The notes beneath the pieces were generated by a model that worked only from the letters and a program-made list of their open reading frames with translations, was not told where the DNA came from and ran no database searches. From contig URRT01000115.1 of NCBI GenBank assembly GCA_900550355.1, positions 1 to 5,769 of the forward strand: 5,769 nucleotides of DNA, in the 5' to 3' direction. Shown in pieces: positions 1 through 5,769 of the stretch. The position numbers and the translations under genes are program-made. Positions within the stretch are counted from its first letter, which is position 1. Each line of letters opens with the position of its first letter. The DNA comes from an uncultured Collinsella sp. GTDB taxonomy: Bacteria; Actinomycetota; Coriobacteriia; Coriobacteriales; Coriobacteriaceae.

Positions 1-1014
1 CGACATGCTGGGCTTGCGGCGGCGCGGGCTGGGCGTGTGGTTGTCGATGAGCGTGCGCAGCGCTGCCATGTGCGCCGGCGTGGTGCCGCAGCATCCGCCG
101 ACGACGCTCACGCCATCGGTGATCATGCCGGCGACGGCCTCGGCGTATTCGGGGGCTTGGATATCAAAGACGGTGTTGCCGTCGTCGTCCACATGGGGGA
201 GTCCTGCATTGGCCTGCACCATAACGGGCTTGTCGGTAACGGTGAGCATACGTGCGGCGAGTCCCCGGAGCTCGGCCGGTCCTTGGCTGCAGTTGATGCC
301 CAAAACGTCGGCGCCGATGGCGTCGAGCGTGATGGCGGCGACCTCGGGGCTCGTGCCCAAGAAGGTGCGGCCGTCTTCCTCAAAGGTCATGGTGGCAAAG
401 ACAGGAAGGTCGGAGTTCTCGCGGCAGGCGAGGACCGCCGCCTTGATTTCGGCCAGGTCGGTCATAGTCTCAATAATAAAGAGGTCCACACCCGCGGCGA
501 CGCCGGCGCGCACCTCCTCGGCAAAAAGGTCGTAGGCTTCGTCAAAGCTCAGGGTGCCTAAGGGGCGAAGCAGTGCGCCGATGGGTCCGATGTCACCGGC
601 GACGTAGTGGGCACCGGCCGAGTGGGCGCAGGCGACTGCCGCGGCAAAGACGTCTGCCACGGTGGCGGCGCCGTCGAGCTTGTGGGCGTTGGCGCCAAAG
701 GTGTTGGCGGTGATCACGTCGCAGCCGGCTTCGACGTACTGACGCTGAATGTCGGTGATGACCTGGGGCTCCTCAAAGTTGAGCAGCTCGGGCAGGGCGC
801 CGGCCTTCATACCGGCGGCCTGCAGCATGGTGCCCATGCCGCCGTCGAACAGTAGGTGGCCCGTGCCCTCGATGGCCGCACGCAGGCGATCGTCCTTAAT
901 GCGCAGATCGTCGATCGTGCGCGTCTTGTACGTGGCACCGTTGCGACGTGCGGCATCAACGGGTGCCGCCAATGCAGTGCCGTCAGAATCATGAGTGATA
1001 AGCGGAGTAAACAT
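1..1014 (-). CDS. metH: Cobalamin-dependent methionine synthase, N-terminal homocysteine-binding part (partial, runs off left edge)
   Basis: Homocysteine S-methyltransferase module of 5-methyl-THF:homocysteine methyltransferase, the last step of methionine synthesis in the cytoplasm. 338 codons are open from ATG at 1014 to the window edge. Visible family motifs: FDGGMGTMLQ (residues 56-65), TANTFGAN (102-109), GDIGPIGALLRPLG (140-153), IETMTDLAE (181-189), GINCSQGP (239-246), VQANAGLP (266-273) and VGGCCGTTPAHM (305-316). Cys242, Cys308 and Cys309 match the three zinc-binding cysteines that activate homocysteine thiolate. The start is supported by AGGAG at 1021-1025 (6-nt spacing), which overlaps the stop of the upstream gene. 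The first ~54 residues before FDGGMGT are longer than in E. coli MetH. The pterin, cobalamin and cap domains would lie beyond position 1. The polar tail TPSPRRRKPS near 327-336 looks like the interdomain linker. That the complete protein is a full MetH, rather than a stand-alone methyltransferase, is inferred from the adjacent activation protein. Confidence 0.93.
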   Translation of the reverse strand, partial: MFTPLITHDSDGTALAAPVDAARRNGATYKTRTIDDLRIKDDRLRAAIEGTGHLLFDGGMGTMLQAAGMKAGALPELLNFEEPQVITDIQRQYVEAGCDVITANTFGANAHKLDGAATVADVFAAAVACAHSAGAHYVAGDIGPIGALLRPLGTLSFDEAYDLFAEEVRAGVAAGVDLFIIETMTDLAEIKAAVLACRENSDLPVFATMTFEEDGRTFLGTSPEVAAITLDAIGADVLGINCSQGPAELRGLAARMLTVTDKPVMVQANAGLPHVDDDGNTVFDIQAPEYAEAVAGMITDGVSVVGGCCGTTPAHMAALRTLIDNHTPSPRRRKPSMS

Positions 1015-1020
1015 CGGGGG

Positions 1021-1025
1021 CTCCT
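1021..1025 (-). promoter_or_regulatory. Ribosome binding site of metH
   Basis: AGGAG on the minus strand lies 6 nt before the ATG at 1014. It shares bases with the TAG stop (1024-1026) of the upstream activation-domain gene, so termination of one and initiation of the other are physically coupled. It fixes the metH start at a position that keeps the long N-terminal extension. Confidence 0.8.
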
Positions 1026-1812
1026 AATGGCTGGAATAGCAGGTGGTGTGGGCGGCGCGGAAGCGGCAGCTCTCGCGCATGCGGCAGATATTGCAGGTGG
1101 GGCGGGTCTGGGCGTCGTGGACCTCGCCGTCGAATAGGCCGATCACCGCGGTCACGCTTTTGGTGGGCATGAGCAGACTGGTGGGTGTGACGGTAAGCCC
1201 GATGAGCCGCGTGGCGTTGAGCGCATTGACGATCGAGCGCTGGGCCGAGAGCGGGCAGTCGCCGTAGCCGGGACTAAAGCGCCAATTGCCGGCGAGCCCA
1301 TGAACGGCGGCGTCCGTCTTGATCTGCTGGTCCATTTGCTCAACGGCGGCTTCCACGTAAGCGGAGCACGCGGCGTCGAGCACGGCGCCCTCCAGGGGAT
1401 GTTGGGCTCCCGTGGTGCGCAGGCGACGCTCAGCGTCCATGCCGAGGGTGCATGCCATGAGCGCGGCAAAGCGGGCATCTTTGAGATGTCGATAGATATC
1501 GCGACCTCGCAGCTCAACGTTGGTGCCGACCAAGCGAATGCAAGGCTCACTTTGTTCGTCCACGCCCGTGGCATCGACGGCAAATACGCGGCGCACGCCA
1601 CGGGGCTCAATGTCAAGTTCCAGACGCTCGACCACAAGCTCAATACGCTGCGACAGCTCGGGCTCAATCTGCTGGCCGCCGTAACCCAGATACCGCAGCA
1701 TCTCGGCACGGTCGACACGGGGATGGTGCGCAGCATCGACACGGTAAAGCGCCGGCGACGCAAGGTCGGCCGGCACTTCGACAGCGGTTGTATCGATGTG
1801 CGGTTTTTCCAT
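1024..1812 (-). CDS. Stand-alone vitamin B12-dependent methionine synthase activation-domain protein
   Basis: A 262-aa protein matching the C-terminal AdoMet-binding reactivation domain of MetH, here as its own gene. In the family this domain binds S-adenosylmethionine and lets oxidised cob(II)alamin be reduced and remethylated. The signature is RFSPGYGDCPL (178-188), followed by IGLTVTPTSLLMPTKS (204-219) and TAVIG (221-225); RxSPGYGD and the PTKS segment are hallmarks of the AdoMet site. The C-terminus carries CNICRMRESC (Cys240, Cys243, Cys249; another Cys at 258), absent from E. coli MetH, possibly a metal or redox site (inference). A comparable split is known in Thermotoga maritima, where TM0269 serves a MetH lacking this domain. 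The start ATG at 1812 overlaps the metF stop by one base (TAATG); a longer reading upstream lies inside metF and is rejected. No strong Shine-Dalgarno is seen (a GGAG at 1824-1827 is 11 nt away), so translation is probably coupled to metF. Confidence 0.88.
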   Translation of the reverse strand: MEKPHIDTTAVEVPADLASPALYRVDAAHHPRVDRAEMLRYLGYGGQQIEPELSQRIELVVERLELDIEPRGVRRVFAVDATGVDEQSEPCIRLVGTNVELRGRDIYRHLKDARFAALMACTLGMDAERRLRTTGAQHPLEGAVLDAACSAYVEAAVEQMDQQIKTDAAVHGLAGNWRFSPGYGDCPLSAQRSIVNALNATRLIGLTVTPTSLLMPTKSVTAVIGLFDGEVHDAQTRPTCNICRMRESCRFRAAHTTCYSSH

Positions 1813-2684
1813 TACCCCAGGCGCTCCATAATGGTCGCGGCGATCGCAGGACGGTTCATAGTGTACAGGTGCAGGCCGTCGGCGCCGTGCTCCTTGAGGT
1901 CGCAAAGCTGGCGGGCGGCATAATCTACACCGGCTGCCTGCAGGCTCTCGGGGTCGTTCTCGTACTTGGCGAGAATCTTGATGACGGGGGAGGGCAGCGA
2001 CGCGCCGCACATAAAGACCATGCGGCTGATCTGCGACTTGCCCATAAACGGCATGATGCCTGCGGTAATGGGCACGGTGATGCTGGCCTTGTCGGCAAGC
2101 TCGCGGAAGCGGTAGAAGCACTCGTTATCAAAGAAGAGCTGCGTCACAAAGAAGCTTGCGCCGGCGTCCTGCTTTTGCTTGAGGTGTTCGACCGAGGCGT
2201 TGAGGTCCTCACAGGCAATGTGGCCCTCGGGGTAGGCCGCGGCGCCTACGCAAAAGCCGGCGTCGACGAGCTCGGGGATGAGGTCGCGGGCGTAGGCGTA
2301 GTCCGAGGCGGGCTTGTCGTCCTCGGTCGCGCCGGCAGGGAGATCGCCACGCAGGGCCAGGATGTTTTCCACGCCGGCGGTGCGATACTCGTCGATTTTA
2401 GCGGCGATATCGGCGTGCGAGCGGCCCACGCAGGTAAGGTGTGCCACCGAGGGTGTATCGAATTCGCTCGTAATCATATGCGCGATGGGGGCGGTGGTGG
2501 CACCGTTGCCCGAGCCGCCGGCCGAGCAAGTAACCGAGACAAAGCTCGGCGAAAGCTTGCACAGGTTGCCCGCTACCTCGCGAGCCGTGTCGAGGGTGAG
2601 CTCGCCCTTGGGCGGGAACATCTCAAACGAAACGGGTGCGGTGCCCTGGGATGCTGCCTGCTTAAAAACCTCGTCGACGCGCAT
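1812..2684 (-). CDS. metF: 5,10-methylenetetrahydrofolate reductase
   Basis: A 290-aa FAD-dependent TIM-barrel enzyme reducing 5,10-methylene-THF to 5-methyl-THF, the methyl donor for MetH. The length matches bacterial MetF (E. coli 296 aa), with no eukaryotic-type regulatory domain. Visible motifs: SFEMFPPKGE (19-28), VSVTCSAGGS (49-58), AHLTCVGR (81-88), ILALRGDLPAG (108-118; Asp114 corresponds to the conserved RGD aspartate near the flavin), AAAYPEGH (148-155), LKQKQDAGASFFVTQLFFD (168-186; Gln182 in the conserved TQ-FFD substrate motif) and a following PITAGIMP. The ATG at 2684 is chosen because AGAGGAG sits at 2691-2697 with 6-nt spacing; an in-frame upstream ATG at 2783 lacks a ribosome site and would add 33 residues without family similarity. 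This is the first gene of the minus-strand operon metF-activation-metH. The electron donor (NADH, or ferredoxin as in some anaerobes) cannot be decided from the sequence. Confidence 0.96.
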   Translation of the reverse strand: MRVDEVFKQAASQGTAPVSFEMFPPKGELTLDTAREVAGNLCKLSPSFVSVTCSAGGSGNGATTAPIAHMITSEFDTPSVAHLTCVGRSHADIAAKIDEYRTAGVENILALRGDLPAGATEDDKPASDYAYARDLIPELVDAGFCVGAAAYPEGHIACEDLNASVEHLKQKQDAGASFFVTQLFFDNECFYRFRELADKASITVPITAGIMPFMGKSQISRMVFMCGASLPSPVIKILAKYENDPESLQAAGVDYAARQLCDLKEHGADGLHLYTMNRPAIAATIMERLG

Positions 2685-2690
2685 ATCGTG

Positions 2691-2697
2691 CTCCTCT
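2691..2697 (-). promoter_or_regulatory. Ribosome binding site of metF
   Basis: AGAGGAG on the minus strand, 6 nt upstream of ATG at 2684. It decides between the 290-aa start and a longer in-frame reading from 2783. Confidence 0.8.
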
Positions 2698-2779
2698 AGA
2701 TACGTAATAGTGTGATGTGTTGTAAGGATTCTACAGCACCGCTGTGTCACGGTGGAGTTCCACTCGCTATTTGAGGATA

Positions 2780-2994
2780 CCAATCAAAGATGCCTTGCTA
2801 TCGGCATTCCCTATAACAGGGCGGTCAATCTAGGATGGGGCTATAAAGACCGGTATCCGATGTGAAATACCAGTTAATAGAGCCCCATCCCAAATTGACT
2901 ACCCTTAAATCATGGGGAAAGGTCTGCAATTTATACAGTTGATTGGCTGTTGAGGGTGGCAACGCCGCTGCGATGCGGTAACCTCATTGATTGG
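2780..2994. repeat. Three copies of the octamer TTGATTGG
   Basis: TTGATTGG occurs at 2939-2946 (+), 2987-2994 (+) and as its complement at 2780-2787 (-), all inside the metF-glnN intergenic region. The two plus copies are 48 bp apart. They could be binding sites of a shared regulator or recurring -35-like sequences; no protein partner can be named. Confidence 0.25.
2818..2905 (-). promoter_or_regulatory. Long imperfect stem-loop, candidate structured RNA in the metF leader
   Basis: The outer arms 2818-2842 and 2881-2905 are inverted repeats of each other at 21 of 25 positions. Read on the minus strand, three of the four exceptions become G-U wobbles and only one is a true mismatch. An inner stem (2849-2856 with 2867-2874) pairs 8 of 8 on the minus strand including one G-U, capped by a 10-nt loop; on the plus strand that pair would be C-A. 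A symmetrical 6x6 internal loop separates the two stems. No T-run follows on either side, so it is not an intrinsic terminator. It lies about 134 nt upstream of the metF start. A short CCCT-ATAAC-AGGG hairpin (2809-2821) shares the base of the left arm and would compete with the long stem. It could instead be a DNA-level repeat or small insertion remnant. Confidence 0.4.
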
Positions 2995-3004
2995 TTTCGC
3001 GACA

Positions 3005-3025
3005 GCAACATAACGGTAATGTTGC
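3005..3025. promoter_or_regulatory. Perfect 7-bp dyad, candidate operator upstream of glnN
   Basis: GCAACAT (3005-3011) and ATGTTGC (3019-3025) are perfect inverted repeats separated by 7 nt. The site lies about 85 bp before the glnN start, where a promoter or operator is expected. The 7-7-7 arrangement is typical of a dimeric regulator site, but it does not clearly match the GlnR consensus (TGTNA-N7-TNACA). Confidence 0.35.
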
Positions 3026-3070
3026 GGAAACACGGCGAGTCTAAGCTATGACTCGTTCGTTAGTAATCAA

Positions 3071-3089
3071 CACCGCTTCTCACGCGGTG
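3071..3089 (+). promoter_or_regulatory. Short hairpin in the glnN 5' leader
   Basis: CACCGC (3071-3076) pairs perfectly with GCGGTG (3084-3089) around a 7-nt loop. The stem ends 8 nt before the glnN Shine-Dalgarno, leaving the ribosome site single-stranded. It could stabilise the mRNA 5' end or tune initiation. It may be coincidental in GC-rich DNA. Confidence 0.3.
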
Positions 3090-3097
3090 CCGATACG

Positions 3098-3104
3098 AAG
3101 GGAG
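3098..3104 (+). promoter_or_regulatory. Ribosome binding site of glnN
   Basis: AAGGGAG lies 6 nt before the ATG at 3111. It selects this start over the upstream in-frame ATG at 3048, which has no such site. Confidence 0.8.
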
Positions 3105-3110
3105 TTCCGT

Positions 3111-5198
<2,088 letters not shown>

Positions 5199-5228
5199 GG
5201 CGTAACTGACATATCGTCACGGTATTGA

Positions 5229-5264
5229 GCCGGGGTCTGCATCATGTGGGCCCCGGTTTTTGTT
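5229..5264 (+). terminator. Intrinsic terminator of glnN
   Basis: CCGGGG (5230-5235) pairs with CCCCGG (5251-5256), extended inward by a U-G and a C-G pair, and is followed directly by TTTTTGTTT (5257-5265). It begins about 30 nt after the glnN stop. The 11-nt loop and GC-rich stem are typical of a rho-independent terminator. Confidence 0.9.
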
Positions 5265-5321
5265 TGCGAAGGACGCTTTGGGGTCCGTTTTGCAACTGAT
5301 TCGCCCATGCAATAAGGGGTC

Positions 5322-5540
5322 GTGGGCAAAAAACGCCAAATATGAGTACTGTCACAAATCATGTACCATTATTTATTTACAAAATTTACAGTGTTACGCA
5401 ACATATGTCCAAGTACTTCGCCGATAAACGTCTGCAATTCTTCCGCCGTAGGACTCCTGACGGCTAAATCGCCTTCTGAAGGCATGAAATCGCTGTAACT
5501 AAAATGGTAACAGTACTCATATTTGCCATTTTTTGACCAC
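5322..5540. repeat. 219-bp AT-rich element with 33-bp terminal inverted repeats (MITE-like)
   Basis: The left arm 5322-5354 and the right arm 5508-5540 are inverted copies identical at 29 of 33 positions, including the exact 16-mer CAAATATGAGTACTGT (5337-5352 and complement at 5510-5525). Both arms point inward, as in miniature inverted-repeat transposable elements. The interior is visibly AT-richer than the surrounding genes. No target-site duplication is apparent at the ends and no transposase is present. Each arm holds an inward-facing ATGAGTACTGT that would encode MSTV. Alternatives are a chromosomal dispersed repeat or a paired regulatory site; which one cannot be settled from one copy. 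Confidence 0.5.
5342..5467 (+). CDS. Possible 41-aa ORF inside the repeat element (doubtful)
   Basis: ATG at 5342 lies within the left inverted-repeat arm and opens a frame that begins MSTVTNHVPLFIY and ends in a basic tail FFRRRTPDG before TAA at 5465-5467. I do not recognise it. There is no ribosome binding site immediately upstream, and it overlaps the opposite-strand frame for most of its length, so at most one of the two is likely to be real. The interest is that the other arm also opens with MSTVT when read inward. Confidence 0.12.
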   Translation: MSTVTNHVPLFIYKIYSVTQHMSKYFADKRLQFFRRRTPDG

Positions 5541-5593
5541 AGGCCTTGCGATGATGCCGGGATCCGCACCCTGTCGGGTTCGAATCCCGGCAT
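5369..5593 (-). CDS. Possible small hypothetical protein inside the repeat element (doubtful)
   Basis: An open frame of 74 codons. I do not recognise it. The first ~16 residues (MPGFEPDRVRIPASSQ) are a translation of the tRNA T-arm-like stem-loop and are probably not genuine protein. The next segment, including KYEYC, is the right inverted-repeat arm. The last ~38 residues (from MPSEGDLAV to the C-terminal NFVNK) look more protein-like, with a plausible amphipathic helix around TAEELQTFIGEVLGH. No Shine-Dalgarno is seen before either the first ATG or the internal ATG at 5485. No membrane segment or known motif is visible. It may be a remnant of a gene carried by the element, or chance. Confidence 0.2.
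   Translation of the reverse strand: MPGFEPDRVRIPASSQGLWSKNGKYEYCYHFSYSDFMPSEGDLAVRSPTAEELQTFIGEVLGHMLRNTVNFVNK
5554..5593. repeat. Stem-loop mimicking a tRNA T-arm
   Basis: ATGCCGGGAT (5554-5563) and ATCCCGGCAT (5584-5593) form a perfect 10-bp inverted repeat. Within it, 5574-5590 reads as a T-arm: a 5-bp stem (one G-U) around TTCGAAT, the canonical TTC-A-- T-loop. An alternative inner hairpin ACCC-TGTC-GGGT (5568-5579) competes with it. No matching acceptor stem, anticodon arm or D-arm lies upstream on the plus strand, so this is not a complete tRNA. Its 17-nt part TCCGCACCCTGTCGGGT recurs at 5753-5769. Confidence 0.5.
5563..5579 (+). repeat. Direct repeat, copy 1 (TCCGCACCCTGTCGGGT)
   Basis: This 17-nt sequence is repeated exactly at 5753-5769, 190 bp downstream in the same orientation. 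The second copy reaches the last base of the window, so the true repeat may be longer. Confidence 0.8.
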
Positions 5594-5602
5594 ATCGGTA
5601 GC

Positions 5603-5635
5603 AAAAAGCCCGCTACCGCGAGGGTGAACGGGCTT
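5603..5635 (-). terminator. Intrinsic terminator, minus strand
   Basis: On the minus strand AAGCCCG (5635-5629) pairs with CGGGCTT (5612-5606), followed by the T-run ending at 5603 (TTTTT in all). An inner ACC/GGT stem can form in the loop. On the plus strand no T-run follows, so it should act on transcripts entering from the right, beyond or near position 5769. It sits 11 nt downstream of a tRNA-like CCA end. Confidence 0.75.
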
Positions 5636-5646
5636 CTCAGTTTAAA

Positions 5647-5664
5647 TGGTGCCCCCAGCGGGAT
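5647..5664 (-). pseudogene. tRNA 3'-end fragment (acceptor stem plus CCA)
   Basis: The minus strand reads ATCCCGCTGGGGGCACCA: the end of a T-loop, a T-stem 3' strand (CCCGC), a 7-nt acceptor strand (TGGGGGC), discriminator A and encoded CCA, followed by a terminator 11 nt later as in genuine tRNA genes. Further upstream on that strand the sequence breaks off within the T-loop: the expected TTCGA and complementary GCGGG are missing. The amino-acid identity cannot be assigned from this fragment. It may be a decayed tRNA gene, an attachment-site remnant, or part of a dispersed repeat. Confidence 0.45.
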
Positions 5665-5752
5665 GTCCGCGTGCGGCTGGCGCCGCCCGCTTTCGCTACG
5701 TCGCTTCGCTCCTTGCGTGCTGCGCTGGAAAACGCTTGCGCGTTTCCTCAGC

Positions 5753-5769
5753 TCCGCACCCTGTCGGGT
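5753..5769 (+). repeat. Direct repeat, copy 2 (cut by window end)
   Basis: Exact second copy of the 17-nt sequence at 5563-5579. In copy 1 it continues into TCGAATCCCGG; whether copy 2 does so lies outside the window. Confidence 0.8.

Larger units (their letters stand above)
2685..3110. other. Divergent intergenic region between metF and glnN
   Basis: This stretch of 426 bp separates the start codons of two divergently transcribed genes and must contain both promoters. It is clearly less GC-rich than the flanking genes. I see no credible small gene in it. It contains a long imperfect inverted repeat (2818-2905), three copies of TTGATTGG, a dyad at 3005-3025 and a hairpin at 3071-3089. Minor dyads include CACCG/CGGTG (2737-2741 and 2750-2754) and GTGGA-GT-TCCAC (2752-2763) on the metF side. 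I found no -35/-10 pair with good sequence and 16-18-nt spacing. The best but weak candidate for glnN is TTGATT (2987-2992) with TAACGG (3011-3016), 18 nt apart. No known riboswitch consensus (SAM-I, THF, cobalamin) was recognised by eye. Confidence 0.7.
5636..5769. other. Non-coding GC-rich repetitive-looking tail
   Basis: There is no open frame worth calling on either strand. The stretch contains the tRNA 3'-end-like fragment (5647-5664), a run of CGCTTCGCT-like near-repeats (5690-5715), a stem-loop around GGAAAACGC/GCGTTTCC (5727-5747, extendable by GCTG/CAGC outward) and the second copy of the 17-nt direct repeat at the window end. Its composition resembles dispersed intergenic repeat DNA. 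Confidence 0.5.

Noticed and set aside
1813..2121. Extension of the activation-domain frame upstream into metF
   Set aside because: That part overlaps metF in another frame and has low-complexity R/H/P-rich translation. The ATG at 1812 coupled to the metF stop is the natural start.
37..2715. Several plus-strand open frames of 80-300 codons opposite the met operon
   Set aside because: All are antisense shadows of metH, the activation gene or metF, with no ribosome sites or family motifs.
2685..2783. Upstream in-frame ATG at 2783 adding 33 residues to MetF
   Set aside because: There is no ribosome site, the extra residues have no MetF similarity, and AGAGGAG precedes the 2684 start at correct spacing.
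2685..2905. SAM-I, THF or cobalamin riboswitch in the metF leader
   Set aside because: I looked for the conserved cores of these classes on the minus strand and found none; the fold seen does not match their layouts. A covariance search would be decisive.
2895..2937. Promoter made of TTGACT (2895-2900) and TATACA (2932-2937)
   Set aside because: The spacing is 31 nt, far from the 16-18 nt needed, and TTGACT is part of the inverted-repeat arm.
3048..3110. Upstream in-frame ATG adding 21 residues to glutamine synthetase
   Set aside because: No Shine-Dalgarno precedes 3048, the extra residues do not resemble GSIII, and AAGGGAG sits at the right distance before 3111.
5550..5600. Complete tRNA gene around the TTCGAAT T-loop
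   Set aside because: The T-arm is convincing but the would-be acceptor 3' strand (5591-5597) has no partner at tRNA distance upstream, and no D-arm or anticodon arm can be drawn.

Overview
The window looks like chromosomal DNA from a high-GC gut anaerobe of the class Coriobacteriia, most probably Collinsella or a close relative. This is inferred from three things: GC-rich coding sequence with C/G-ending codons, a type III glutamine synthetase, and a methionine-synthase operon with a separate reactivation protein. No ribosomal marker is present, so the genus is a judgement, not a proof.

Positions 1-2684 hold a minus-strand operon, read right to left: metF (methylenetetrahydrofolate reductase, 290 aa), then a stand-alone cobalamin-dependent methionine synthase activation-domain protein (262 aa), then the 5' part of metH (338 codons visible; it runs off the left edge). 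metF and the activation gene overlap by one base (TAATG). The activation gene and metH are 9 nt apart, and the stop of the first overlaps the Shine-Dalgarno of the second. Together they form a complete module: MetF makes 5-methyl-THF, MetH passes the methyl group to homocysteine through cobalamin, and the activation protein rescues oxidised cobalamin by reductive methylation with S-adenosylmethionine.

Positions 2685-3110 are a divergent 426-bp intergenic region between metF and glnN. It is rich in dyad symmetry. The main structure is an 88-nt imperfect inverted repeat (2818-2905) whose mismatches become mostly G-U pairs if transcribed on the metF strand, as expected of a structured RNA leader. 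TTGATTGG occurs three times, and glnN has a 7+7 dyad and a short hairpin just upstream of its ribosome binding site. I could not identify a convincing sigma-70 promoter for either gene.

Positions 3111-5198 (plus strand) encode a full-length type III glutamine synthetase (695 aa), the ATP-dependent ammonia-assimilating enzyme, followed by a clear intrinsic terminator at 5229-5264.

Positions 5266-5769 contain no confident gene. They hold a 219-bp AT-rich element bounded by 33-bp inward-facing inverted repeats (5322-5540), a stem-loop that mimics a tRNA T-arm (5554-5593), a minus-strand intrinsic terminator (5603-5635), an 18-nt match to a tRNA 3' end including CCA (minus strand, 5647-5664), and GC-rich repetitive-looking DNA whose last 17 bases repeat part of the T-arm-like unit. 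This mix of tRNA fragments and inverted repeats suggests a recombination or insertion hot spot.
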